Positions 56,544 through 64,000 of a stretch of DNA of 64,000 nt are shown one piece after another. This DNA comes from an uncultured Bacteroidota bacterium (GTDB lineage Bacteria > Bacteroidota > Bacteroidia > Bacteroidales > P3). Below the pieces are notes generated by a model. The model saw only the letters and a program-made list of their open reading frames with translations. It was not told the DNA's origin and did not search any database. Location: positions 186,001 to 250,000 of the forward strand of contig CACYSB010000006.1 of assembly GCA_902777005.1 (NCBI GenBank), read 5' to 3'. The translations under genes and the position numbers were made by a program. How positions within the stretch are numbered: position 1 is the stretch's first letter; each line of letters starts with the position of its first letter.

Positions 56544-56574
56544 AAGGAGGCTGTCTTTACGGCAGCCTCCTTTT
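56544..56574 (+). terminator. Terminator after the peptide gene
   Basis: Perfect 10-bp stem AAGGAGGCTG/CAGCCTCCTT (56544-56553, 56563-56572), 9-nt loop, then TT. It closes the nuclease-like/radical SAM/peptide transcript. Confidence 0.85.
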
Positions 56575-56599
56575 GATAAAACAAACAAAAACACATTTT

Positions 56600-56893
56600 A
56601 TGGCATTATTCCTTTGGATATTTCAGTATATTAGTCCGATAACATTTATCCTTGGAGGATTATACCTTGTAGAAGAACCGTCGGGTTTGGCCATAGGGTT
56701 GGGCATCGCGAGTGCAGTCTTGGGCCTTGTGGTGGGCATCGTCGGCTGGGGCGACACGATTCCACCCCGTTGGTTTTGGATTAAGAGTAGTATGGATTTG
56801 GCAGGCAGCCGCTTCATGACAGCTATCGGCTATGCTTTGCAGTTCTTCTTCATCCCACCGGCTGTTATCGGTTTAATCAGTTATCTCGGATAA
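56600..56893 (+). CDS. Small membrane protein, 97 aa, unknown
   Basis: Three predicted membrane helices (about 4-24, 31-50 and 75-95) with a central loop GDTIPPRWFWIKSS. Start ATG 56600; a TTG earlier in the terminator region is unlikely. Not recognised. It lies 26 bp after the terminator of the peptide operon and 3 bp before the next small gene, so these two are a unit. Could serve in immunity or export for a peptide product, but this rests on position only. Confidence 0.65.
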   Translation: MALFLWIFQYISPITFILGGLYLVEEPSGLAIGLGIASAVLGLVVGIVGWGDTIPPRWFWIKSSMDLAGSRFMTAIGYALQFFFIPPAVIGLISYLG

Positions 56894-56896
56894 ATT

Positions 56897-57235
56897 ATGG
56901 CGTTGATAGGAAATATAATATCATCTGCAAAGGACAGGGCGGGCGAATTGACTAACGACACCATTGGCAAGATGCTGAAAGGTGTCGATATGACGGGTTT
57001 GCAGGCAAAGATAAACGAGTATCAGCAGAAGACCGGTCGCGACGCTTCTAAATTGGCCGATTTCATCGCAAACCTAAAGCCGTCCAAGACCGATATCGTC
57101 GCTTTTGCGCAGAAGGTGCCTGTGGCAGAAATACTCGACATCGCTGAAGATGTGACGAAGACTATCCCCGCCGCCGGAGTGCCCATCAAAATTGTAATAA
57201 AAATACTCCGCCTCCTGCTAAAAGTAAAGAAATAA
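56897..57235 (+). CDS. Small protein with cationic amphipathic C-terminus, 112 aa
   Basis: Mostly helical (MALIGNIISSAKDRAGELTN, then FIANLKPSKTDIVAFAQKVP). The last ~20 residues, IPAAGVPIKIVIKILRLLLK, are hydrophobic and basic, like a membrane-active helix. No signal peptide. Family not recognised. It is coupled to the membrane protein gene before it (3-bp gap). The pair looks like a two-gene unit of effector plus membrane partner, but function is unknown. Confidence 0.65.
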   Translation: MALIGNIISSAKDRAGELTNDTIGKMLKGVDMTGLQAKINEYQQKTGRDASKLADFIANLKPSKTDIVAFAQKVPVAEILDIAEDVTKTIPAAGVPIKIVIKILRLLLKVKK

Positions 57236-57669
57236 GCAGTGTTCAGAAAATAGGGGAAGGGGACAGGGAACTGGCCCCTGTCCCACTCGTTTTTATTTAT
57301 AATTAACAGACTAATTTTGCCCTGCATAGTTACGATGAAAAGTCGGTTGCCCCTCCATCCCTCATCGCGCGCAGCCAGCGATACCTCTGAAAAAATCTGC
57401 TGGATTTATAGATTTCGCGCAGCGGGAGAATAAAACGACCTGCGTAGCCAAATTCGCGTAATTCGCGTAATTCGCCGTTTCTTTTCCAATCTGATGGGGT
57501 TTTAATCCATCGTGCGCAGCCGGTCTCTATTAGGCTACGTTCGGCCTATGCTCGGCTCTTGTGCTAGTCTAATCTGTCTCTATATATTGTATAATATACT
57601 GAACATCAGAAATATCAAGGCCAAGGTATAAATTCATCTAACTATTAACTATTTAAAACTCAAATAACT
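57236..57669. repeat. Intergenic mosaic repeat, copy 2
   Basis: The gap holds the reverse complement of blocks from 14498-14768: the exact 24-bp block at 57363-57386, then GATTTATAGATTTCGCGCAG to 57430 (versus 14536-14565), and tandem AATTCGCGT at 57451-57470. 57500-57660 contains GTGCGCAGCCGG, an AT-rich tract with TATATATTGTATAATATAC, and TAACTATTAACT repeats before the next start codon. No other gene seen. Confidence 0.7.
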
Positions 57670-57789
57670 ATGGCAAAAAATTGTAGTAACCTTTTCGGTA
57701 ACTTTATGGCGTTTGTTCTGTTGTATAGCGCCTTTGGCACTATAATGGAGCGTGTACGTACAGACTATGGGGGTGGGAGAGCGTATTAA
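57670..57789 (+). CDS. Small single-helix peptide, 39 aa
   Basis: Reads MAKNCSNLFGNFMAFVLLYS, one membrane helix, then a basic/Gly-rich end DYGGGRAY. The start ATG follows a simple AACTATTTAAAACTCAAATAAC repeat. No promoter consensus. It could be a small membrane protein, or a further peptide of the nearby cassette; nothing in the sequence decides. Its reality rests on codon-like structure and a clean start and stop. Confidence 0.45.
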   Translation: MAKNCSNLFGNFMAFVLLYSAFGTIMERVRTDYGGGRAY

Positions 57790-57922
57790 CAAAAAAAAAT
57801 TAACATTTCGCACAATAAAATGCAATTTCCAGTGTTATTGAAGTACGAAATAGGTGAAAACAGTGTCGGCGAGGCATTTTGTCGAGTTGACAAAAGAGAC
57901 AAAGAATCAAACAACTAAAGTT

Positions 57923-58615
57923 ATGAACCTCGGAATTAAACTTCTGGTAGCGGAGGACGACCCCAACCTGGGAACCATCCTGAAAGCTTATCTGACGCAG
58001 AAAGGCTACACTGTAGTGTGGGCCAAGGACGGCGAAGAAGCCATGAATATGTTTGAGGAGGAGGACGTTGACGCGTGCATCCTCGATGTGATGATGCCAG
58101 TGAAGGACGGCTTCGCGGTGGCGAAGGAGATAAGGAAGGTGGATAAGAAAGTGCCGCTTATCTTCCTCACTGCCAAGAATCTGGAGGCCGACAAGCTGAA
58201 AGGCTTCGAGATTGGTGCCGACGACTATATCACCAAGCCCTTCAGCATGGAGGAGCTGCTGGCGCGCCTGAACGCCACCATGCGGCGCTCGTTCAACGAG
58301 GACCGTCCTGACAAGAATGTCTTCAAGATTGGCAACTTCACCTTCGACTATGCGCACCAGACCCTGGTTATCGGCGACGATATGCAGCGCCTGACGGCCA
58401 AGGAATGCGACCTGCTGAGGATGTTCGCCATCAACTTCGGGCAGCTGGTGGACCGCAACACCTGCCTGCAGAAGATATGGAAGGACGACAGTTATTTTGC
58501 GGCGCGATCGATGGACGTGTATATCACGAAGTTGCGCAAATATCTGAAGGCTGACCCGAGTGTGGAGATTGTCAATGTGCACGGCGTGGGCTTCAAGCTG
58601 ACGCACAAGGAGTAA
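57923..58615 (+). CDS. OmpR-family response regulator, RprY-like
   Basis: 230 residues from ATG 57923 (an upstream GTG would add 23 poorly conserved residues). Receiver domain KLLVAEDDPNLGTILKAYL, phosphoacceptor Asp in ACILDVMMPVKDG, LTAKN and Lys in DDYITKPFS; the C-terminal winged helix TFDYAHQTLVIGDDMQRLTA to NVHGVGFKLTHKE is the OmpR DNA-binding type. Close in shape to Bacteroides RprY. No histidine kinase gene is adjacent, so its partner lies elsewhere. Confidence 0.9.
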   Translation: MNLGIKLLVAEDDPNLGTILKAYLTQKGYTVVWAKDGEEAMNMFEEEDVDACILDVMMPVKDGFAVAKEIRKVDKKVPLIFLTAKNLEADKLKGFEIGADDYITKPFSMEELLARLNATMRRSFNEDRPDKNVFKIGNFTFDYAHQTLVIGDDMQRLTAKECDLLRMFAINFGQLVDRNTCLQKIWKDDSYFAARSMDVYITKLRKYLKADPSVEIVNVHGVGFKLTHKE

Positions 58616-58624
58616 TGCGTTAGA

Positions 58625-59383
58625 ATGAGGCTGACGTTCTTGGGTACGGGGACATCGCAGGGCGTGCCTGTGATAGCATGCCGCTGCCGCGTATGCCGCT
58701 CGGCGGACAGGCGGGATGCACGGCTTCGTACCTCGGCGCTGCTGACTATAGACGATAGAAACATCCTGTTCGATATAGGACCAGATTTCCGCCAGCAGAT
58801 GCTGCGTGAGGAAGTGGACCACATAGACGCTATCCTCATCACGCACGCCCACCGCGATCATGTTGCAGGACTGGATGATATAAGGTCCTTCAACTATGTG
58901 CAGCATAGGAAGATGGATGTGTTCTTGAACCAAGAGGCGAGGGTGGCCATAGAGCGCGACTACCACTATATCTTCGAGCCGCACCAGTATCCGGGGCTGC
59001 CGGAGGCCGAGCTGCACACGGTGACTGAGCCCTTCGTGGCGGCGGGAGTTGAGGTGGTGCCCGTCAAGGCAATGCACAAGGACCTGCCTGTGCTCGGCTA
59101 CAGGGTGGGAGAGATGGCCTACATAACCGACGCCAACTATATCGCACCGGAGGAAATGGAGAAGTTGCAGGGGGTGAAGGTGCTGGTGGTTAACGCTTTG
59201 CGAAAGGAGAAACACTTCTCCCACTTCTGCCTGCCAGAGGCGTTGGAAGTGATAGGCAAGGTGGGACCCGAGCACGCCTACCTGACGCACATGAGCCACG
59301 AGATGGGATTGCACGCTGAAACATCGGCCTGCCTGCCCAAAGGGGTGGAGCTGGCGTATGATGGACTAACTGTTGAATCATGA
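58625..59383 (+). CDS. MBL-fold metallo-hydrolase
   Basis: 252 residues. Metal-binding motif THAHRDHVAG (HxHxDH) at about 75, MRLTFLGTGTSQGVPVIACRCRVC start with a Cys-rich loop (CRCRVCR) like PhnP-type cyclic phosphodiesterases, and TDANYI, HMSHEMG for further ligands. Substrate unknown; PhnP relatives cleave cyclic ribose phosphates, and this group often sits alone. It lies 9 bp after the response regulator and overlaps the glycosyltransferase by 4 bp. Confidence 0.87.
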   Translation: MRLTFLGTGTSQGVPVIACRCRVCRSADRRDARLRTSALLTIDDRNILFDIGPDFRQQMLREEVDHIDAILITHAHRDHVAGLDDIRSFNYVQHRKMDVFLNQEARVAIERDYHYIFEPHQYPGLPEAELHTVTEPFVAAGVEVVPVKAMHKDLPVLGYRVGEMAYITDANYIAPEEMEKLQGVKVLVVNALRKEKHFSHFCLPEALEVIGKVGPEHAYLTHMSHEMGLHAETSACLPKGVELAYDGLTVES

Positions 59384-60282
59384 TATCAATCTGTATACCA
59401 ATATACAATTACTATACCTATCCGATGGTGAGACGCCTGAAGAAACAGGTGGACTTGGCGGACAAAGATGACTACGAGATAGTCTGCATCGACGACCACT
59501 CATCGAGCTATTATGCAAGCCAGAACAAGGGTATAGCCGAGCTGGCCGCCTATGTGCCGCTCGACAAGAATATCGGGCGCGCCAAAATACGCAATCTCTT
59601 CCTGAAGTATGCCAAGGGGGAGTATCTGCTGTTTATGGACTGCGACTCGCTGGTGCCGGAGCAGTTTCTTAGCAAATACTCTAAGACGCTGGCATCCAAC
59701 CCATCGGTGGTGGTGGGCGGCCGCGTGTATGACGAGCGCGGCAACGACACAAGCCACCGCCTGCGTTACCTCTACGGCACCAAGGTGGAGAGCCAGCCCG
59801 TCGATGTGCGTGCGCAACATCCCTACCGCTCGTTCCAGACGAGCAATTTCATGGTGCGGCGCGATGTTCTGGAGAGCATCCGCTTCGACGAGAGCATCAC
59901 AAAGTACGGTCACGAAGACACTCTCTTCGGCTACCAGCTAGAGCAGCGCAGGGTACCTATAATGCACATAGACAATCCCGTAGTCAACGGTGAGGTGGAG
60001 GAGAATGCCGAGTTTCTACACAAGACCGTGGAGGCTGTGGAGAACCTGGCGGAGATATACGACCGCATGTGGGAAGACCAGCGCTTCTGCGAGAGCGTGA
60101 AGTTGTTGAGGACATATAGCCGTGTGCGGCGCATGCGACTGCAGGGGGTGGTGTATTTTGCGTTCAGGTTGTTCAAAACCCCTATGGAGAACCATTTCGT
60201 CAGTGGTAATGGTATCAGCCTGAACCAATTCAGTTTCTACAAATTAGGATTGTTGATTAAACAATTACATTATAACAACTAA
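59380..60282 (+). CDS. Glycosyltransferase family 2
   Basis: 300 residues. N-terminal GT-A core: ISICIPIYNYYTYPMVRRLK, DDYEIVCIDDHSSS, AKIRNLFLKYAKGEYLLFMDCDSLVP (the DxD-type CDSLV metal site) and RRDVLESIRFDESITKYGHED. The C-terminal ~90 residues are helical and basic. It transfers a sugar to an unknown acceptor, probably for surface glycan. Overlaps the MBL gene (ATGA). Confidence 0.88.
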   Translation: MISICIPIYNYYTYPMVRRLKKQVDLADKDDYEIVCIDDHSSSYYASQNKGIAELAAYVPLDKNIGRAKIRNLFLKYAKGEYLLFMDCDSLVPEQFLSKYSKTLASNPSVVVGGRVYDERGNDTSHRLRYLYGTKVESQPVDVRAQHPYRSFQTSNFMVRRDVLESIRFDESITKYGHEDTLFGYQLEQRRVPIMHIDNPVVNGEVEENAEFLHKTVEAVENLAEIYDRMWEDQRFCESVKLLRTYSRVRRMRLQGVVYFAFRLFKTPMENHFVSGNGISLNQFSFYKLGLLIKQLHYNN

Positions 60283-60297
60283 AACTCAATATTAAAT

Positions 60298-60987
60298 ATG
60301 AAACGAACAATCATAGCGGTAATAATGCTATTAACTACATTCACCATTGCGGCGCAGGTGGTGGAGACTACAACCTATGATGACGGGCGCGTATACACCG
60401 GTCAGCGTAGCGGCAAGGGCAAGATTGAAGGCAAGGGCCTGATGACCTGGCCCAACGGCGACCGCTACGACGGCATGTGGAAAAAAGGCATGCAGGACGG
60501 CGAAGGAACCTATACATGGGCTAACGGCCTAGTGTATAGCGGCCAATGGAAGAAGAACTATATCAATGGACACGGCACCTTCCGCTTCCCCAACGGCAAT
60601 GTGATGGAGGGCGACTGGACAGCCATGGGCACAGGCACAGGTAGCCTCGTTTGGCCCGACGGCACACGATATGACGGCCCCTTCCTGAACGGAGCCCCAC
60701 ACGGCCATGGTGTCAAGGTGTGGGCCAATGGCGACCGCTACGAGGGCAGTTTCAATATGGGCCACATGATGGGGCAGGGGACCATCACCTTCAAAGAGGG
60801 CACCACCTACACCGGCAACTGGGTGAACGACCACCGCGAGGGGCAGGGCACCTGCCGCTTCGCTGACGGCGGCCGCTATGAAGGCATGTGGTACAACGAC
60901 CAGTTTCAAGGCCAAGGAACCTATGTCGCTCCTGACGGTACGGAGTTGAAAGGTACATTCAAAGCAGGTAAATTCGTTGAAGAATGA
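60298..60987 (+). CDS. Secreted MORN-repeat protein
   Basis: 229 residues. Signal peptide MKRTIIAVIMLLTTFTIAAQ. Then about eight MORN motifs, for example GDRYDGMWKKGMQDGEGTYTW, GLVYSGQWKKNYINGHGTFRF and GTRYDGPFLNGAPHGHGVKVW, ending GTELKGTFKAGKFVEE. MORN repeats form a beta meander used for protein or lipid contacts. Exported to the periplasm or outside. Overlaps the lipoprotein gene by 4 bp. Confidence 0.9.
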   Translation: MKRTIIAVIMLLTTFTIAAQVVETTTYDDGRVYTGQRSGKGKIEGKGLMTWPNGDRYDGMWKKGMQDGEGTYTWANGLVYSGQWKKNYINGHGTFRFPNGNVMEGDWTAMGTGTGSLVWPDGTRYDGPFLNGAPHGHGVKVWANGDRYEGSFNMGHMMGQGTITFKEGTTYTGNWVNDHREGQGTCRFADGGRYEGMWYNDQFQGQGTYVAPDGTELKGTFKAGKFVEE

Positions 60988-61841
60988 AGATTAAACTATT
61001 ATCAGTATTGTTTGTCGGTGCACTGTTTGCCGCTGCTTGTGGCGGCAGCCGCTATGTGTCGGCCGACCGCGACCTGGAGGAAATCTATGTTGGCAAGAGT
61101 TACTATGACATCGTGGCCGACTTCGGGCGTCCCGACGCCACCATGCAAGACGGCATGATGGGCTCGAAAATCGCCTACAACTCGGTGACACTCAACGGCA
61201 CCCAGGCCGCCGGCATCTATCGCCAGTACAATGTGCGCAACCGCGGCTCCAAGATAGAAGGCACCCCGCGCGGCGGCATCACATTCTCCTTCGACGCTTC
61301 GATGAAGTGCTATGCCGTCGACAGCGACTTTGAGCGCGAGCGCACCAAGGAGGCCCCCAAGGCCGCAGTGGTGGAGAAGGGCGACATACGTATGCCGGAG
61401 AAAGTAAAGCCCCAGATACCGCGCACGATAGAATACCCCTACTACACCAGCAAGTCACCCTTCGCCGAGACCGTGACGATAGAGAAGGTGGAGGTGGAGC
61501 GCAAGAAAGTGACAGTGTATTTCATGTACAGAAAACGCACTCCCGACCGCCGCCCGATAGTGGACGACGGCATATTCATCATGCCGGAGGTGTACATAGT
61601 TGACTGCGCCACCGACAAGAAGTACATGCTCAAAGACCACGACGGCATAGCCATGTACCCGGATAAGACCCACTTCGCCAACAACCAGGGCGGATACGAT
61701 GTGCTGCACTATTCGCTGACCTTCGAAGCGCTGCCCGAGAATGTGGAATACATCAACGTCATCGAGCCCGGCCACTCGGCCTACAACTTCTTTGGGGTGG
61801 ACATCCGCACGCCGATGAAATCAAAGAATGAACATAAATAA
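60984..61841 (+). CDS. Lipoprotein, unknown, BamE/SmpA-like start
   Basis: 285 residues. Lipoprotein signal MKIKLLSVLFVGALFAAACG. The mature start EEIYVGKSYYDIVADFGRPDATMQDG resembles the GKSxxdVxxxxGxP motif of the SmpA/OmlA (BamE) domain. The rest has a strand-rich C-terminal domain (VTIEKVEVERKKVTVYFMYRKR, EVYIVDCATDKKYMLKD). Function unknown; may anchor at the outer membrane. Coupled to the MORN gene. Confidence 0.78.
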   Translation: MKIKLLSVLFVGALFAAACGGSRYVSADRDLEEIYVGKSYYDIVADFGRPDATMQDGMMGSKIAYNSVTLNGTQAAGIYRQYNVRNRGSKIEGTPRGGITFSFDASMKCYAVDSDFERERTKEAPKAAVVEKGDIRMPEKVKPQIPRTIEYPYYTSKSPFAETVTIEKVEVERKKVTVYFMYRKRTPDRRPIVDDGIFIMPEVYIVDCATDKKYMLKDHDGIAMYPDKTHFANNQGGYDVLHYSLTFEALPENVEYINVIEPGHSAYNFFGVDIRTPMKSKNEHK

Positions 61842-61850
61842 AACATCGAT

Positions 61851-63959
61851 ATGAGGAAAACACTACTTTATGTGGCGGCAGGAGCAATGTGCTTCGCCGC
61901 CTGTCAGCCTAAAGAGGCTGAGAAGCCGATAGAAAAGAACCAGATCACCGTTGCCGACGGCCGTTTCACCCCGGAGGTGATGTGGAGCCTCGGCCAGCTC
62001 GGCGAATATGCTGTCAGCCCCGATGGCAGCCGCGTGGTCTACGGCGTGAAAAACATCAGCATGGAGCAGAACAAGGGCAACGTGGAGCTCTACATGCTCG
62101 CCACCGACGGCCAGAGCGCCGAGGTACGCCTCACCAGTACCGCCGCCAGCGAGTTCAGCCCCGTGTGGTACGACGACAACACGCTGATGTTCTGCCGTGG
62201 CAACCAGATTCTCTCCATGAACGTGGACAACAAGAAAGAAAGCGTTGTTGCCGAGTGTGAGCGCGGCTTCGAGGGCTTCAAGGTGGCCCCCGACGGCAAG
62301 TCGCTGGTCTACATCAGCACCATCCCCGTCGAGCGCCCCGAGCACATCAACAAGCTCTACGCCGGTCTGGACAAGACCACCGGCCGCATCAACGAAGACC
62401 TGATGTACCGCCACTGGGACAACTGGGTGGACGAAATTCCCCAGATATTCTATGTGCCCCTCACCAACGGCAAGGCCGACATGGGCAACATCACCAATAT
62501 CATCGACAGCACCTTCGAGTGCCCGATGCGTCCCTGGGGCGGCACCGAGCAGTACAACTACAGCCCCGACAGCAAGCTCATAGCCTACACCTGCCGCAAG
62601 AAGACCGGCTACGACTACGCCCACAGCACCAACAGCGACATCTACATCTACAACATCGAGACCGGCGACACCCGCAACATCAGCGAAGGCATCATGGGCT
62701 ACGACCAGAACCCCGTCTTCAGCCACGATGGCACCATGATTGCTTGGGAGAGCATGGAGCGCGACGGTTACGAGAGCGACAAGCTCCGCCTCATGGTTAT
62801 GGACCTCGCAACCGGCGAGAAGACCGACCTCACCGAGAACTTCGACTATGGCGTCAGCGGCATCAGCTGGAGCAACGACGACAAGGAACTGGCCGCTGTG
62901 GTGATGTACCGCGGTACCCTCGAGGTCTTTGCTTTCCATCGCGAGACCAAAGCTATCCGCCAAATCAGTGCCGGCATGCATGATATCAACAGCTTCCAGA
63001 TGAACGGCGACAATATCATCGCTTCTCAGGTAAGCATCCAGTATCCCGCTACTCTCTACGCCTACAATCTTGCCGACGACAAGTCGGAAGGTCGCAAGCT
63101 CACCACCGTCAACGACGACATCCTTGGTCAAGTGCGCATGGGCCGCACCGAGCCATACTGGATCAAGACCGTCGATGGCAAGGAGATGCTCACCTGGCTC
63201 ATCTACCCCTATGACTACGACAGCACAAAGACCTATCCCGCTCTGCTCTTCTGTGAGGGCGGTCCCCAGAACATTGTCAGCCAGTTCTGGAGCACCCGCT
63301 GGAACTTCGAGGTGATGTCCGGCGCCGGCTACTTCATCATCGCCCCCAACCGCCGCGGTTGCCCCGGTTTCGGCATGGAGTGGCTTGAGGAAATCTCCGG
63401 CGACTACGGCGGACTCTGCATGCAGGACTACATGAGCGCCACCGACTACTTCGCCAATAACTTCAAGCAGATAGACCGTGAGCGCATCGGCGCCTGCGGC
63501 GCCAGCTTCGGCGGCTACAGCATCTACTGGCTTGCCGGCCACAACCACGACGTCAAGGGCTACGATGGCGGTCAGCGCTTCAAGGCCTTCCTTGCCCACA
63601 ACGGCATGTTCAACTTCGAGCAGCAGTACCTCGAGACCGAGGAGATGTGGTTTGACAACTGGGACCTCGGTGGTCCCTACTGGGATTGGAACAACCCGCA
63701 GATAAAGAAGAGCTATGCCAACTCGCCACACCTCTTCGTCGACAAATGGAACACCCCCATCTGTGTTATCCACAGCGAGTTTGACTTCCGTATCGTCGCC
63801 AGCGAAGGTATGGCTGCCTACAACGCCGCCCAGATGCGTCACATCCCCAGCCGCTACCTCTACTTCCCCGACGAGACCCACTGGGTGCTCAAACCCCAGA
63901 ACAGCCTCCTCTGGCACCGCAACTTCATCGACTGGTTCGACCAGTGGCTCAAGAAATAA
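61851..63959 (+). CDS. S9 family prolyl oligopeptidase (lipoprotein)
   Basis: 702 residues. Lipoprotein signal ending FAAC at residue 18 or so. Beta-propeller of WD-like blades (about 30-420) followed by an alpha/beta hydrolase domain. Catalytic triad visible: Ser552 in GACGASFGGYS, Asp645 in SEFDFRI and His677 in PDETHWVLK. Related to DPP IV and acylaminoacyl peptidases that cut short peptides in the periplasm. The Bacteroidota use these for dipeptide release. No partner gene beyond the window edge is visible. Confidence 0.94.
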   Translation: MRKTLLYVAAGAMCFAACQPKEAEKPIEKNQITVADGRFTPEVMWSLGQLGEYAVSPDGSRVVYGVKNISMEQNKGNVELYMLATDGQSAEVRLTSTAASEFSPVWYDDNTLMFCRGNQILSMNVDNKKESVVAECERGFEGFKVAPDGKSLVYISTIPVERPEHINKLYAGLDKTTGRINEDLMYRHWDNWVDEIPQIFYVPLTNGKADMGNITNIIDSTFECPMRPWGGTEQYNYSPDSKLIAYTCRKKTGYDYAHSTNSDIYIYNIETGDTRNISEGIMGYDQNPVFSHDGTMIAWESMERDGYESDKLRLMVMDLATGEKTDLTENFDYGVSGISWSNDDKELAAVVMYRGTLEVFAFHRETKAIRQISAGMHDINSFQMNGDNIIASQVSIQYPATLYAYNLADDKSEGRKLTTVNDDILGQVRMGRTEPYWIKTVDGKEMLTWLIYPYDYDSTKTYPALLFCEGGPQNIVSQFWSTRWNFEVMSGAGYFIIAPNRRGCPGFGMEWLEEISGDYGGLCMQDYMSATDYFANNFKQIDRERIGACGASFGGYSIYWLAGHNHDVKGYDGGQRFKAFLAHNGMFNFEQQYLETEEMWFDNWDLGGPYWDWNNPQIKKSYANSPHLFVDKWNTPICVIHSEFDFRIVASEGMAAYNAAQMRHIPSRYLYFPDETHWVLKPQNSLLWHRNFIDWFDQWLKK

Positions 63960-63982
63960 CAGGCCCCCGTCAATAGGCCAAG

Positions 63983-64000
63983 CCCGCCCCTCACGGCGGG
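63983..64000 (+). terminator. Hairpin at the window edge
   Basis: CCCGCC/GGCGGG (63983-63988, 63995-64000) with 6-nt loop, 24 bp after the S9 peptidase stop. Any T run would lie beyond the window. Confidence 0.4.

Noticed and set aside
61863..63917. 684-codon antisense frame opposite the S9 peptidase
   Set aside because: Shadow of a gene with an intact catalytic triad; composition is Val/Gly/His-rich only.

Overview
The window is chromosomal DNA from a member of the Bacteroidota, most likely order Bacteroidales. The evidence is the repeated TAnnTTTG promoter core (mostly TATCTTTGCA), sometimes with a TTTG box 19-20 bases upstream, and the gene content: a PPi-type phosphofructokinase, a BspA-like protein with a type IX secretion tail, a TonB receptor with a carboxypeptidase-like domain, FKBP lipoproteins and DUF3822-rsmD. 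No genus can be named. There is no rRNA, clear tRNA, insertion sequence, prophage or CRISPR array. Both ends are cut: alaS is truncated on the left, and the right edge stops in a hairpin just after an S9 peptidase.

Layout. 1-2529: alaS and a GroES-like gene read left, lpdA reads right. 2565-8401: a tightly overlapping run of an unknown gene, an M23 peptidase, ispH, recF, a DUF721 gene and an ABC exporter. 8407-14497: M17 aminopeptidase, pdxA, polA and a secreted unknown. 14769-18029, leftward: a LRR/InlB-like surface protein, a structured RNA candidate, and a zeta-toxin-like kinase overlapping a 58-residue ORF. 18462-24015: M13 peptidase, MATE pump, TerC, split chrA. 24016-28867, leftward: TolC, HlyD and a fused double ABC-2 permease. 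29244-37415: pfp, EnvC-like protein, lpxH, two conserved unknowns, rsmD, purC, CYTH protein, YfcC transporter. 37699-43918: gyrA, TPR protein, TonB receptor. 43915-53558, leftward: pyrIB, TPR lipoprotein, dus, cvpA, PAP2, obg, a lipoprotein, adk, an FKBP lipoprotein and a DHH-FKBP fusion. 57923-63959, rightward: response regulator, MBL hydrolase, glycosyltransferase, MORN protein, lipoprotein, S9 peptidase.

The main accessory region is 53947-57789. A consensus promoter and a long, strongly folded leader precede a PD-(D/E)XK-like protein that is translationally coupled to a radical SAM/SPASM enzyme. A 36-codon, four-cysteine peptide gene follows, then a terminator. Two small genes (one membrane, one with a cationic amphipathic tail) and a 39-codon membrane peptide come next. 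The radical SAM gene is visibly more AT-rich than its neighbours. I read this as a candidate, not obviously described, RiPP-type peptide modification cassette. The precursor and product are inferred, not shown.

A second theme is dispersed intergenic repeats. Imperfect palindromes built on GTTAAACAACCG/ACGGTTGTTTAAC lie beside promoters at about 0.95, 18.2, 37.5 and 53.7 kb. Two of them belong to a roughly 145-bp element present in opposite orientations. A different 82-bp nested palindrome lies at 29.0 kb, and a second mosaic repeat family lies at 14.6 and 57.4 kb. Another notable feature is an in-frame fusion of a DHH phosphoesterase with a lipoprotein-type FKBP domain.
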